From contig CABULH010000003.1 in the NCBI GenBank assembly GCA_902492455.1, forward strand, positions 186,001 through 250,000: a stretch of 64,000 bases of DNA. The letters are read 5' to 3'. Made by a program: the position numbers and the translations under genes. A model generated the notes under the pieces. The model did no database searches and had not been told where the DNA came from. It saw nothing but the letters and a program-made list of their open reading frames with translations. Position 1 is the first letter of the stretch. Every line of letters starts with the position of its first letter. Source of the DNA: an uncultured Oscillospiraceae bacterium (lineage in GTDB: Bacteria; Bacillota; Clostridia; Oscillospirales; Acutalibacteraceae). Shown one piece after another: positions 1 to 8,787 of this stretch.

Positions 1-137
1 AGCGTCCAGTATTTTCCTTCATATTCCAGCACCTCATCCGCCAGCGGCGGCTTTACCGCATGTTCGGACAGCCCGGAGATGAAAGAAAAGCGGGGCGTTT
101 TTACTGCGTAATTTCCGTGATCAATTGCGATTAGCAT
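1..137 (-). CDS. ParM/StbA-like actin-family partition protein (N-terminal part only)
   Basis: Only the first 45 codons lie in the window. The protein starts MLIAIDHGNYAVKT, the actin-fold phosphate-1 loop layout of ParM-like plasmid segregation proteins, then FISGLSEHA and a segment ending EYEGKYWTL, as in clostridial ParM/StbA proteins. ATG at 137 is preceded by GGAGG at suitable spacing. Family members polymerise with ATP to separate low-copy DNA, so the element may have a circular, partitioned stage. The gene follows its own promoter (167-195), separated from the upstream operon by a terminator (226-256). Confidence 0.75.
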   Translation of the reverse strand, partial: MLIAIDHGNYAVKTPRFSFISGLSEHAVKPPLADEVLEYEGKYWT

Positions 138-166
138 GGTGATTACCTCCATTTTTCATTTGCTAT

Positions 167-195
167 ATTACACGGTCAAGAAAACGCATTTACAA
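167..195 (-). promoter_or_regulatory. Promoter of the parM-like gene, CCGTGTAAT class
   Basis: On the minus strand TTGTAA (195-190) and TGTAAT (172-167) are separated by exactly 17 bases, and the spacer ends in CCG. The same layout recurs at 18197-18225 (minus) and 32529-32557 (plus). The start codon lies about 30 bases downstream. Confidence 0.65.
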
Positions 196-225
196 CGAGA
201 ATGAGCATTTCCTCTGCAAATACGC

Positions 226-256
226 AAAAGAAAAAAGGCGGGAAAGATAACCCGCC
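226..256 (-). terminator. Intrinsic terminator ending the primase operon
   Basis: On the minus strand GGCGGG, an 8-base loop and CCCGCC are followed by TTTTTTCTTTT. It lies just past the stop codon of the primase-like gene (268) and before the parM promoter. Confidence 0.85.
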
Positions 257-267
257 CTTCTCCGAAA

Positions 268-1323
268 CTATGACGATATGCTCTGAACACAATACTTCCA
301 GACATAATCGTCAAGTCCATTGTATGTGGGATCCCAGATATAGGTCCCATACTGAAACCCGATTTCGGTCAACAGCCGCACAAGATTATCGTAGCCGTTC
401 TGAACATGCGGATTCGTAAGAAAATCCATATCGAAAGCCGTCATGATTTTTGTCACGCCGCGCTCTCTGATATTATTCAGTACAGACTCCAGCTGCGACA
501 GCGAGTTGACCCCTGCCACTGCAATAACGGTTTGTCCTGTAAGAAAATGCACGATGTCCGCTTTCATTGGGCCTTCGATCAGAATTACTGTGGGACGCAT
601 CGAGCCAGCGATATGCACCCAGCCTTCCGCTTTACAGCCATCGGGTTTTCCAATGCTGGATACCCAGCGGAATTTACGCCGGGAAACATTGTCTCTCCTG
701 ATCTGCAGTCCTTGAATTCTGCCTTCTGCATCCCGTACCGGGATTAAAATACCCCGGCTCTCGCTGATAAAAGTCCAGCGCCCATCCTTTCGATAGAAAC
801 CCGGGACGCCTGATAGATACAGTCCATCCGACAGAAGCTGCTTGGCGATGGCGGCCATGCCCACGACAGGCGTGGTTCTATAGCCCAGCCGCTGGATTTC
901 TTCCGGTGACAAGCCACGATTCAGCAGGTTCTGCTGATGATCTGACGCCAGAGAGAGCTTGGCCAGCAGCGCCGTATAAGTTGCATGCCGGGATTCGATA
1001 TCCGTAGGCGGGCACTCTGGTATCACTTCGATCTTGGGTGCCCTCGGCTTTGGAATCTCTCCACGTACATCCAGCCGGGCAATCAAGGCATCACGCACAT
1101 CATCACGGGGGATTCCGGTGTAATGGGAATACAGGTCAAACACACCGCCGGAAAAGCCGCAGCGCGGGCAGCGGAACACATCTTTTTGTAAGCTGATGTT
1201 CAGATGTTTTTTACGTGGATTGTCATCGCAGCACGGGCAAGGGATGTTATAGCTGCTCCGTCCGGACGGCGGATACGGCAAACCAAGCAGCGAGATGATA
1301 TCGGTCATATGAAACAGCTCCAT
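268..1323 (-). CDS. Primase-like protein with CHC2-type zinc finger and toprim-like domain
   Basis: 351 aa. Residues 29-32 (CPCC) and 52-55 (CPRC) form a zinc-ribbon pair of the type in bacterial primase N-termini. The C-terminal half has a toprim-like core: EGPMKAD near residue 248 and an acidic AFDMD near 296, consistent with a DUF3854/toprim fold. No RNAP-like primase core is obvious, so it may be a priming accessory or nuclease-like factor of element replication. ATG at 1323 follows AAAGGAGG. It is the last gene of the operon starting at 8154, with a terminator after it. The primase role is inferred from domain layout. Confidence 0.7.
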   Translation of the reverse strand: MELFHMTDIISLLGLPYPPSGRSSYNIPCPCCDDNPRKKHLNISLQKDVFRCPRCGFSGGVFDLYSHYTGIPRDDVRDALIARLDVRGEIPKPRAPKIEVIPECPPTDIESRHATYTALLAKLSLASDHQQNLLNRGLSPEEIQRLGYRTTPVVGMAAIAKQLLSDGLYLSGVPGFYRKDGRWTFISESRGILIPVRDAEGRIQGLQIRRDNVSRRKFRWVSSIGKPDGCKAEGWVHIAGSMRPTVILIEGPMKADIVHFLTGQTVIAVAGVNSLSQLESVLNNIRERGVTKIMTAFDMDFLTNPHVQNGYDNLVRLLTEIGFQYGTYIWDPTYNGLDDYVWKYCVQSISS

Positions 1324-1374
1324 GCAGCCTCCTTTCCGGGGGACGGATGCCCGTCCCCCTTATTGATGTGCCAC

Positions 1375-2100
1375 TCAAGCGGTGGCCTGCTGCACGGCGT
1401 ACTCGCAGATCATCTTGGCCGCTGCAGATATCTCCTCGCCGCCGGTAAATTTGGTTGCGATCCAGTTCAGCGCATTTGGGTCAAGTGTCAGCAAATCGCC
1501 CAATGTCTTCCCGCTGAACTTTTTGATTGGACAAGGTGTTTTCATGGCCTGCTCCAGTTTTTCCTCTGGGGAGAGCTCTGCGGTTTCATAGTCCGTTTCT
1601 ACGGGTATGTCTCCTACAGCTTCCTCAGCCCCTTGTACTGCAGGTGTTTCTGTGGCAGATAGCTCATCCGGCGCTGCATCCTCAAAACTGTCGCCGGCGG
1701 CGCTGAACTGCAGACCAAAGCCAGCATTTCGCAAGGCGATGCCCACAGCGGCTGTCTGCGCCCACTCACGCGGGGATACGGACGGCTTGGATGCGTCCGG
1801 CCCTCTGGATGCGGTTGCCTCCGCTAAAAAACACTCCGGTGCATCCTTGTAACTGGGGTACACCCGGGCGGATGCAACAAAGCAGTCTTTGCCGGGAGAC
1901 ACCTGTATGGCAATCCGGCCTTCCGGATATTTCAGTCTGAACCAGGCCATCTGTGCCATGACCGGGAGACGCTTGCGCGTCTCTCCGGTATTCAGATCTG
2001 TATATTCCACGGCAAATACTTCCGGGTCGAAACCCTCGACCTGGTTGATTGTGGCCAGCTTCGTCAGCATGGCCGTTTTCTCATTCGAGTTCTGGCTCAT
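1375..2100 (-). CDS. Possible single-strand annealing protein, element-encoded
   Basis: 241 aa, start preceded by AAGGAGGG. Not assigned with certainty. The first ~130 residues end in REWAQTAAVGIALRNAGFG, which resembles the end of Rad52/Erf/Sak-like annealing domains (consensus A-x-R-A-(I/V)-(G/x)-x-A-L-x-x-A-G-(F/Y)-G). A low-complexity acidic linker follows. Near the C terminus PIKKFSGKTLGDLLTLDP resembles the EXOX C-terminal module (P-x-x-x-(F/Y)-x-G-K-T-L). Position next to a YqaJ exonuclease in the same operon supports an annealing role, since phage recombination systems pair the two. Function is inference. Confidence 0.45.
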   Translation of the reverse strand: MSQNSNEKTAMLTKLATINQVEGFDPEVFAVEYTDLNTGETRKRLPVMAQMAWFRLKYPEGRIAIQVSPGKDCFVASARVYPSYKDAPECFLAEATASRGPDASKPSVSPREWAQTAAVGIALRNAGFGLQFSAAGDSFEDAAPDELSATETPAVQGAEEAVGDIPVETDYETAELSPEEKLEQAMKTPCPIKKFSGKTLGDLLTLDPNALNWIATKFTGGEEISAAAKMICEYAVQQATA

Positions 2101-2113
2101 ATCAAAGCCCTCC

Positions 2114-2563
2114 TTATTTTGTTATATTGATGTAAGTGTTTCTGAGCTGGAGCCATACCGGAAGCACCGTGCTAATCAAGGCAGAAATGCTTTTCCCATA
2201 ATGCTCCGGCGCTGCCGGTGCGAAGCTGGAAAAACGCTTGCGGCAGTCTGCCACCGTCTTTTCCAACGCCTCCGCAGCCGTTTTCCGTTTGGCTTTCAGA
2301 TTGTCATCCGCCGGCTGGCCAAAACGGCGTTCCTTAGCCATGCAGCAAATGTAGGCGTCCACGAGCTTGTAGTGCCCGGACATAGCCTGCAGATCGGTTG
2401 TAATGGGCGCTGTTTTGCACAGCGTCTGGCAAGCCTCCAGCACCTCAATGCGGTAGAGCAGCTCCTGATGCAGCATCAGCTGCTCCAGGGCCATCTGTCC
2501 GCCATTTGCCTGCTGGGCTATGCCGCCTTTTAATTCTTTGTACTCATTAAGCCATGTTGCCAT
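2114..2563 (-). CDS. Small helical protein of unknown function
   Basis: 149 aa beginning MATWLNEYKEL. ATG at 2563 was chosen over longer frames because AAAGGAG stands about 8 bases upstream. The protein is rich in Leu, Gln, Lys and Glu with several predicted helices and no recognised motif. It lies 16 bases after the RecD2 gene and 13 bases before the next gene, so it belongs to the recombination operon. Function unknown. Confidence 0.6.
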   Translation of the reverse strand: MATWLNEYKELKGGIAQQANGGQMALEQLMLHQELLYRIEVLEACQTLCKTAPITTDLQAMSGHYKLVDAYICCMAKERRFGQPADDNLKAKRKTAAEALEKTVADCRKRFSSFAPAAPEHYGKSISALISTVLPVWLQLRNTYINITK

Positions 2564-2579
2564 TTTGAATTTCTCCTTT

Positions 2580-4754
2580 TCAATGATTTGTAAGTTCCTG
2601 AATGCGCGCTGCCAGCATTGTGCCGCGCTGCTCTGTGTCTGTGCGTTTGATGGCAATACACAGGGCTCGCCGCTCACCAACGATGATCACACGCTCTTTT
2701 GCACGGGTAATGCTCGTATAGACCAGTGGGCGCACCAACATGACTGCATGGGCGCACTGAAGATTGATGATGACGGACTGATACTCGCTGCCTTGTGATT
2801 TGTGGATAGTCGTGGCATAGGCAAGCTCCAGCATATCAAGGTCATTACTCTCATACTCGGCTAACCTGCCATCGCCAAAATCCACCTGGACCGTGCAGTC
2901 GTTCCCATCTGTAGCAATGCGGGTGATGTAGCCGATATCGCCGTTGCTAACGTCCTCGTGATTCTTCATCTGCATGACTTTATCGCCGAGCCGAAAGCGT
3001 CGTTTGCCAAAAATGGCCTCGGGCTTCTTTCCATCAGCCGGGTTGACCTTTTCTCGCAACCGCTCGTTCAGGGCGTTGACACCAGTCTCCGTCTTTTGTC
3101 TGTAAGGAGAAAGCAGCGCCACATGGTCGATGCCATAGCGTGAGGTTTCCTGAAGATACAGCTCCTCGATCAGATCAGCCGAGGCGGTCAAATCAGCGGA
3201 CTCAAAAAATTGAAAGTCATCGCCGTACTCCAAACTGAGGTTGCCGTGCCGAATCAGTTTTGCATTTGCAGGGATTCTGCTACCATAGCTTTGCCGGTAG
3301 ATTTTATCCAGCTTGATGACGGGTATCTTCCCGCAGGCGATCATTTCGCTGAGAACCGCTCCAGGGCCGACTGACGGAAGTTGATCAGCGTCGCCGATGA
3401 GCACCAGCTGGCAACCTCTTGGAAGCGAACGGAACAGGTGACCGGCCAGATAGACATCCATCATGGATGTTTCGTCTACCAGCACAAGATCCGCATCCAG
3501 CATTTCCGGCTCACAGTAGGTTCCATCATCGCCGGCCAGAAGGCCAAGCGCCTTATGGATGGTTGTCGCCGGTATGCCGGTAGACTGCTCCATCCGTCTG
3601 GCAGCGCGGCCTGTAGGGGCGCAGCAGGTTATTCTGGCGTTCGGGTGTTTTGCCTTGTAGATGTTTAGCAGCACCCGTTGAATCAGTGTTTTCCCAGTTC
3701 CGGGACCGCCGGTGATGATGCTGACAGGGGAGGCCAATGCGGTGATTACAGCCTCCTGCTGTTCTGGCGCCAGAGTGATGTGAAGCTTTGCTTCCTGTGC
3801 AGGAATATCTGCTTGAAGGTCTCCATAGATGCCGGTTTTGCCATGCAACAGCATCGACCTGACGCTGTATGCAAGGTTCTGCTCTGCTTTAGCCGTCTGT
3901 GCCCGATAGACCTGCCCGCCATAGGAGGCAATCCTCCCATTGTGGAGAAGCCATGCAGCTCGTGCAGCAGCCATTTCTTCAGTGAGCTCCGGGGTATCCA
4001 GAAGCTTGATACACTGCTTGATAAAAGCGTGTTTTTCCATGCACAGGTGTCCTTTTAATTCGGCGTCAGCCAGCGTGTAGAGCAAGCCTTCGTCTACTCG
4101 CTCAGGAGAGAGCTGGTCAAAGCCCATGCTCATGGCAATTTTGTCTGCCGTGCGGAAGCCGATGCCGACCATTTCGCACAGCCGGTAAGGATGGTTGCGC
4201 ACGATGTCCATGGTCTGCTCCCCATACTGCTTGTAGAGCCTGACTGCCCGGTTCGGCGTAACGCCGTGCGGCGCCAGAAATGCGACAACATCACGGGCGC
4301 CTCGGGAAGCCAAGTAAGAATCGCAGATTTTTTTGAGCTTGTTTGTACTGATACCAGGGATCGTGAGTAGTTTTTGCGGCGCGGAATCCAGCATATCCAG
4401 CGTCCTGTTGCCGAAAGCAGCATATATCTTTTCGGCTGTTTTCGGTCCGATGCCCTTGATCTGTCCCGACGTCAGATAGGCGATGATGCCTTCCTTCGTG
4501 GGGATGATGATTTCTTTATATGTTTCTACTTCGAACTGCACGCCGTGTTTAGTGCTTTTGCTCCAGCGTCCCTTGATGTCATATCGCAGGTTATCTGCTG
4601 TGGGAAGGCAATAGCCGACGGCCTTGACCTCCGACACTAGCCTTCCGCCTGCATCCTTGATTTGCTCGCAGGGGCGGTAGAGCGCAATCATATAGCTCCC
4701 GTCAGCCAAGGCAGCATCGCGTGGATAGATCAGTTTTTTGAATTGGCATATCAA
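2580..4754 (-). CDS. recD2: RecD2-like superfamily 1B DNA helicase
   Basis: 724 aa, full length for RecD2. The N-terminal part has helix-hairpin-helix repeats (IKGIGPKTAEKI and LLTIPGISTNKLKK). The motor has Walker A GGPGTGKT at about residues 347-354, Walker B LVLVDETSMMD near 423, GDADQLPSVGPG soon after, and motif VI-like TTIHKSQGSEYQ near 650. It should unwind DNA 5'-3' using ATP. The ATG at 4749 is out of frame; the in-frame start is TTG at 4754 with AAAGGAGC 8 bases upstream. Operon neighbours suggest recombination or replication of the element. Confidence 0.93.
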   Translation of the reverse strand: MICQFKKLIYPRDAALADGSYMIALYRPCEQIKDAGGRLVSEVKAVGYCLPTADNLRYDIKGRWSKSTKHGVQFEVETYKEIIIPTKEGIIAYLTSGQIKGIGPKTAEKIYAAFGNRTLDMLDSAPQKLLTIPGISTNKLKKICDSYLASRGARDVVAFLAPHGVTPNRAVRLYKQYGEQTMDIVRNHPYRLCEMVGIGFRTADKIAMSMGFDQLSPERVDEGLLYTLADAELKGHLCMEKHAFIKQCIKLLDTPELTEEMAAARAAWLLHNGRIASYGGQVYRAQTAKAEQNLAYSVRSMLLHGKTGIYGDLQADIPAQEAKLHITLAPEQQEAVITALASPVSIITGGPGTGKTLIQRVLLNIYKAKHPNARITCCAPTGRAARRMEQSTGIPATTIHKALGLLAGDDGTYCEPEMLDADLVLVDETSMMDVYLAGHLFRSLPRGCQLVLIGDADQLPSVGPGAVLSEMIACGKIPVIKLDKIYRQSYGSRIPANAKLIRHGNLSLEYGDDFQFFESADLTASADLIEELYLQETSRYGIDHVALLSPYRQKTETGVNALNERLREKVNPADGKKPEAIFGKRRFRLGDKVMQMKNHEDVSNGDIGYITRIATDGNDCTVQVDFGDGRLAEYESNDLDMLELAYATTIHKSQGSEYQSVIINLQCAHAVMLVRPLVYTSITRAKERVIIVGERRALCIAIKRTDTEQRGTMLAARIQELTNH

Positions 4755-4769
4755 AATACTTGCTCCTTT

Positions 4770-5432
4770 CTATACGGCGCTTTTTACAAGCACCTTTCTT
4801 GTTTGGGAGACAAAGAATTCCTCCTCGGCGACATCGTAATGCCGGACAAGATGGATAGCTTTATCCACCATCCGATCTGCCAGCCGTTCCAACTCCTGTA
4901 CCAGTTTCACACGCTCGCGGAGTTCATACATACTCCAATCTTCATAGTCCTCGCCGTCATCCGTGCCTCGCCCGGGATAGGTCACCACCTGCATATGGGT
5001 ATGCGGGAAGTTCATCCGTGTGGGCTGTCGGCATACGCCGCAGGTGTTATTGGACGCCGTTGCCTCCTGATAATTTTTCTGTCCGCAGCGTGGGCAGTAG
5101 GATTTATAGCCGCTGGGCTTCAGCTCACCCTGATAGAGGACGAGATAACCGCCGCTGCGCCCGTTCATCCCTGCCTGCCAGCAGTAGCCGTGCTGCTCGC
5201 CAAACTCGGCGAGCAGCGCACTTTGGGCAGAAAAAAACTCCTGGGTGCAGATCATGTCGTAGAGTTTATCTGCTATCTCCGTAACCAACTTCAGGTTGTG
5301 GATCTTGAGATTGCATGCATACGATGTGGATCTGTTCCAGGAGTTCATTGTGGGGTATCGAAAATGGCTTTGCAGAAAATCGGCCATCGCCGATCGACTA
5401 CGAAAGTCTACGGCCCGAAAAAACCGCTTCAT
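4770..5432 (-). CDS. Zinc-ribbon element protein of unknown function
   Basis: 220 aa, start preceded by AAAGGCGG. Residues around 112-135 contain CPRCGQ and CGVC, a four-cysteine zinc ribbon. The rest has charged helical segments. No catalytic motif recognised. It lies between the 2-deoxyribosyltransferase-like gene and the RecD2 gene with 15-17 base gaps. A nucleic-acid-binding accessory role is a guess from the ribbon and operon context. Confidence 0.6.
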   Translation of the reverse strand: MKRFFRAVDFRSRSAMADFLQSHFRYPTMNSWNRSTSYACNLKIHNLKLVTEIADKLYDMICTQEFFSAQSALLAEFGEQHGYCWQAGMNGRSGGYLVLYQGELKPSGYKSYCPRCGQKNYQEATASNNTCGVCRQPTRMNFPHTHMQVVTYPGRGTDDGEDYEDWSMYELRERVKLVQELERLADRMVDKAIHLVRHYDVAEEEFFVSQTRKVLVKSAV

Positions 5433-5449
5433 TGCTTAATCACCGCCTT

Positions 5450-5956
5450 TCAGTATTCGCACTGCGGTCTGGGGTGCGCCATCGCCGGATGTGATAAATC
5501 AAGCGACACGAGAGACCTGCGCCCGTTATTTCCAAGCACGATCTTCCTCACCTCATGGCACAGCGCTTCGTCAAAGACAATGATTTTCTTATTCAAGGCA
5601 ACAGCCTGCACAATTTCACCGATCATCCCACGACTCAACTTGTTGCCGCAGACCAGCACAACGTCACTGTATTCCATCAGCTTCAAACCGAATTGTAGGG
5701 CAAGCGTCCGCTCATCGGAGTTCCTGTCGCACAGGATAATCGGCAGATACCCATGCGGCGCTCTGGCAAGATAGTCCAATTCCATCAACGCATAAAGCAT
5801 GTATGCTCTTGCCGCATACATGTTGAACAGATAGTCCTGTTCCGCATCTGCACTCAGAGGTGAGCAGACATATGCCTTCTTTCGCACCGGATTGTCTGAA
5901 AAGAACTGCAGTTCCAACCGTTCCTCCCAGTCATCCACAAAGATCTCTTTTTTCAT
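5450..5956 (-). CDS. Nucleoside 2-deoxyribosyltransferase-like (DUF4406/DUF7768-type) protein
   Basis: 168 aa. AYVCSPLSADAEQ at about residues 28-40 and SDVVLVCGNKLSRGMIGEI in the C-terminal half are the two signatures of the deoxyribosyltransferase-like Rossmann fold common in phages and integrative elements. Related domains may act on nucleotides or sugars, but the substrate is unknown. ATG follows AAAGGA. It sits 18 bases downstream of the YqaJ gene in the recombination operon. Confidence 0.65.
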   Translation of the reverse strand: MKKEIFVDDWEERLELQFFSDNPVRKKAYVCSPLSADAEQDYLFNMYAARAYMLYALMELDYLARAPHGYLPIILCDRNSDERTLALQFGLKLMEYSDVVLVCGNKLSRGMIGEIVQAVALNKKIIVFDEALCHEVRKIVLGNNGRRSLVSLDLSHPAMAHPRPQCEY

Positions 5957-5974
5957 GGTATTTCCTTTCTCCGG

Positions 5975-7012
5975 TCATGCCGGCTCTATACGCACCTTGA
6001 CTTTACGGCTCTCAGAAGACTTCATCACGTCCTCATAAACTGTGGGATGCCTTTCCTTGAGCGCCTTGGAGTCCGGCCGTTTGGTGGTTTTGGTGACGAA
6101 ATCGATGAGAAGCTTGTCGCTGGTCGTGGTAAGCACGCCATGCTCGTGATTCTTCATCAACTCGGCAATTCGCACGGAATGTGCTTCGATCTCCTTTTCA
6201 TAAGCTTTGATTTCTGCGCTGCAATCGGCGACCTTGCCCTGCAGCGATGCAATTTGTCTGAGCTGTTTCTCAAACTTCGGAGGGAACTCGATGGTGGGAA
6301 GCCCCGGCCGGCTGGCGCCATAGATGCGAGCCAGCGATTCAAGCGCTAATTTGGGCTTTACATCGCCCATCGTCGGTGGCTTGTCATGCACCAGGCTCCA
6401 GATCCACTCGTCCAAACGCTCGAAGATTATGTCCTCCTTCGCCCGGTCACGGATGATTTCCGGCATAGCCATATCATTATCCGGGTTATTTCCCCAAAGG
6501 GTAGAGAAAGCGCCGTGCTTAACATCAGCGACAGATAAGTAATATCTGAGCTGAAACTCGTAATACAGAGGGATTGCGTCATCCGCCCAGTCTCCGGCCT
6601 TGTGGTAGGTACAGCTTTTGCACTCCAATATGCCGGGTTCCTTATCCACCGCACGGATATACCGCCGGTCGAAATCGGCCAGAGCATAGGGATGGTCTGC
6701 GTGCTGATACATGTTGGTGTCGTCCGTCACGGTGTTTCCGGTTTTCTTCTGATACCAATATGCCGCAATTGGTTCGAGCAGATGGCCCATTTCCAGTTGA
6801 TCCGGGTTCGGCTTGGGTGGGACTTTCATTCGTCCCTTTTTGATCATCCACAGCTCCAGCGGCGTTGTCCACGGTGATACCCCAAAGATCGCAGCTATAT
6901 CGCTGCCGCCGACGGTATAGGGAATATCTCCTTTGGGTCCATGCGCGCGGCACTCCAGCCATCGCTCGTTTGTCATGCCGGCGCAGTTGCAGAGAATAAT
7001 CGGCGCCGCCAT
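5975..7012 (-). CDS. YqaJ-family (lambda exonuclease-like) recombinase nuclease
   Basis: 345 aa. PD-(D/E)xK layout is visible: GGSDIAAIFGVSPW (residues 35-48), MGHLLEPIAA (75-84), Asp near 113, LECKSC with Glu130 and Lys132, and YEFQLRYYLSV with Gln154. These match YqaJ/lambda exonuclease enzymes that resect double-stranded DNA for recombination. The chosen start overlaps the preceding stop by one base (TGATG), implying translational coupling. A coiled-coil-like segment lies near residues 250-290. A possible annealing protein is in the same operon at 1375-2100. Confidence 0.88.
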   Translation of the reverse strand: MAAPIILCNCAGMTNERWLECRAHGPKGDIPYTVGGSDIAAIFGVSPWTTPLELWMIKKGRMKVPPKPNPDQLEMGHLLEPIAAYWYQKKTGNTVTDDTNMYQHADHPYALADFDRRYIRAVDKEPGILECKSCTYHKAGDWADDAIPLYYEFQLRYYLSVADVKHGAFSTLWGNNPDNDMAMPEIIRDRAKEDIIFERLDEWIWSLVHDKPPTMGDVKPKLALESLARIYGASRPGLPTIEFPPKFEKQLRQIASLQGKVADCSAEIKAYEKEIEAHSVRIAELMKNHEHGVLTTTSDKLLIDFVTKTTKRPDSKALKERHPTVYEDVMKSSESRKVKVRIEPA

Positions 7013-8154
7013 CAGTAGCTCACCGCCTTTGCCAGGTCGTAATCGCTCCACCTGAGCGTCAAAGCCCGCGCCATATTTTCCTCAACAAAGAGCATTTTGC
7101 TTTCCGGCGTATGACCGGACTTGAGTAGGTACGGGATCTCCTGCATGGCCATGAAAACATCGTGAGCCGTCGCATATCCACTGCCATAGGCCATTTCATA
7201 CATCGCAATCGCCTCCACTGCCGCCTTCTTGGGCAGCGACAGTTTTTTGCAAATGCGCGTCATGGCGTTGACCGGATAATCCAGATGGATTTCCAGCAGC
7301 TTCTGCAGCTTGAGGATGGAATCGCCAAACTGGGCAAAAAGTTGGTCCAGGGCAGTCTCAAAGTCTTCTACCTTTGCTTGATGCCTGTGATCGACGGCAA
7401 CACAGCCGCCGATGTGAATTGGATGCTGCGTTCCCATGAGCATGGCCGACACCTTTGCGGATGCCACTCCTGTGTCGGAGGTGACGAAGCGGATGCCGGG
7501 CATCAGCTTTGAAGCCATAACCGTTTTGCCCTGTGCAATCAGCACCTTTTCATAGGTGCCAAGCAGATCTTCCTTTTGCCCCGCCAAAGTCCAGGTTGCG
7601 CTGGTAATCGCATGGTCGCAGTAACCGCCCTCAAAAACGCTTCCGGGGAACCGATCGTCCAGCTTTTTTGTGAGGGCCTCCAGCAGCTTGTCGATGGGCA
7701 ATATGGAATAATCTGTTTCATCGCCGGAGTGGGCTGCCGAGACCTTTTCGTTCCGAATCAGAAGTAGTGTCTCAGAAGAGAACAAACCCAGGCAGTTGTT
7801 GAGCACCTCTGCCAACTGCTTTCGGCTCAGTTTTGCTAACGCTGTGCCGCTGATTTTTGCCCGGTCGAGCAGGCTTTTGTAGGCTGTCATGCGGATGGGG
7901 TAGTATTCACTGCCCACCTGCACGGCAAGCCCAAGGTTTTGTACGGTGTCCTCAATGGCCTCCGTACTGACTCCTGAGGCAAAGGAAGCGGGACTTGCAT
8001 AGAGCCCGGATGCCTTATCCAATGGTTCAATGTGCAATTCTTTGACCTTGCACCTGTGCCACTGACTTCCCGAGCTCAGTCCCTCATGGTATCTTCGCAT
8101 TGCATCGTAGGTGCTGAACATTGTAGAGAAATTGTCTTCGCATGGTTTTAGCAT
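7012..8154 (-). CDS. DUF932-like phage/plasmid protein, unknown function
   Basis: 380 aa; ATG at 8154 chosen because AAAGGAG lies about 7 bases upstream. First gene of the recombination operon. Length and position next to an exonuclease fit DUF932 (phage/plasmid-like protein TIGR03299), but I could not confirm a diagnostic motif by eye, so the family call is tentative. No membrane segment. Transcription starts about 190 bases upstream at the promoter at 8353-8381, and the leader contains two terminators. Confidence 0.5.
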   Translation of the reverse strand: MLKPCEDNFSTMFSTYDAMRRYHEGLSSGSQWHRCKVKELHIEPLDKASGLYASPASFASGVSTEAIEDTVQNLGLAVQVGSEYYPIRMTAYKSLLDRAKISGTALAKLSRKQLAEVLNNCLGLFSSETLLLIRNEKVSAAHSGDETDYSILPIDKLLEALTKKLDDRFPGSVFEGGYCDHAITSATWTLAGQKEDLLGTYEKVLIAQGKTVMASKLMPGIRFVTSDTGVASAKVSAMLMGTQHPIHIGGCVAVDHRHQAKVEDFETALDQLFAQFGDSILKLQKLLEIHLDYPVNAMTRICKKLSLPKKAAVEAIAMYEMAYGSGYATAHDVFMAMQEIPYLLKSGHTPESKMLFVEENMARALTLRWSDYDLAKAVSY

Positions 8155-8197
8155 AGTGATGCTCCTTTCGTTTTTTACGGATTTCTCCGCTTGATAT

Positions 8198-8232
8198 AAC
8201 AAAAGCCAGCAACCCCGAAGGACTGCTGGCTT
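8198..8232 (-). terminator. Leader terminator 2 of the recombination operon
   Basis: Minus-strand stem AAGCCAGCA (8232-8224 side) and TGCTGGCTT, followed by TTGTTATA. It lies between the promoter at 8353-8381 and the first gene, so transcripts must pass it to reach the operon. Confidence 0.7.
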
Positions 8233-8259
8233 GTGCCCAATATGGAATTGGCCGGAAAC

Positions 8260-8295
8260 AAAAAAAGTGCCATCTGCAAAAATGCAAATGACACT
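8260..8295 (-). terminator. Leader terminator 1 of the recombination operon
   Basis: Minus-strand stem AGTGTCATTTGCA / TGCAGATGGCACT (with G-U pairs) followed by seven T. The 3' side and T tract closely resemble the ssb leader terminator at 16842-16881. Confidence 0.8.
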
Positions 8296-8335
8296 CTCGT
8301 AACTCTGCTTACTGTGCTTAGCCTTCGGCTAAACT

Positions 8336-8381
8336 CTGATACTAACATAGATAGTATAGCAGAGTTTTGCTTTACAGTCAA
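8336..8381 (-). promoter_or_regulatory. Strong promoter with 26-bp shared element, recombination operon
   Basis: TTGACT (8381-8376), 17-base spacer and TATACT (8358-8353) preceded by TGC (extended -10). The 26 bases 8336-8361 recur exactly at 27484-27509, around another promoter of the element. They contain the palindrome ATACTA-N7-TAGTAT overlapping the -10 and start region, a likely operator for an element regulator. Confidence 0.8.
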
Positions 8382-8451
8382 TCCAAACGAAAGAAGTGTC
8401 GCAAGAAAAAGGACAAGCCGCCTGCACATAACAGGCGGCTTGAGGGGTACG

Positions 8452-8787
8452 CTATGAGGTCCGGTTTAGAGCCCACATGCCTCTGGCAGTATGGATGAAG
8501 TGCTGAGGGCTGCATTGCAGTGTCTGTCGCACTTTCTCACGCCACCATTTGTTTTTCTGTGCCTTGCTGTGCGGCTCAATTTGCTCATACAGATACGAGA
8601 GAGGAACTGCATCGCCGCATTGTTCCAGCACTTCCGCCACGACATCCCGCCAGGTTGCGCCCGGCATATCGCGGATATCGATTTCTCTTTTCTGCGTAAG
8701 CAGGAGAGAATAAAGCAGCGGCGCATCCTTGCGGACGATAAGCAGGTATTCATGCAGGATGGGGATAAAATGCCCGCTGTAATGTCG
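8452..8787 (-). pseudogene. C-terminal remnant of a DNA adenine methyltransferase with winged-helix tail
   Basis: Open frame of about 111 codons with no start at its left border. It reads SGHFIPILHEYLLIVRKDA, the last conserved strand region of DNA methyltransferases, then TWRDVVAEVLEQCGDAVPL and KNKWWREKVRQTL ending RGMWAL, the winged-helix tail seen after such enzymes. The SAM and (D/N)PPY motifs are absent, so it cannot be an active enzyme. It abuts and overlaps in another frame the end of the 8750-8992 gene, marking a recombination junction near 8790. The internal ATG at 8667 could still give a 71-aa DNA-binding-like peptide. Confidence 0.6.

Noticed and set aside
4662..5774. 370-codon open frame on the plus strand
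   Set aside because: Antisense to three genes of the recombination operon and without recognisable domains; typical shadow frame in GC-rich codons.
8466..8753. 95-codon frame starting MNTCLSSARM
   Set aside because: It overlaps the methyltransferase remnant in a frame with no similarity; the winged-helix tail is in the neighbouring frame.
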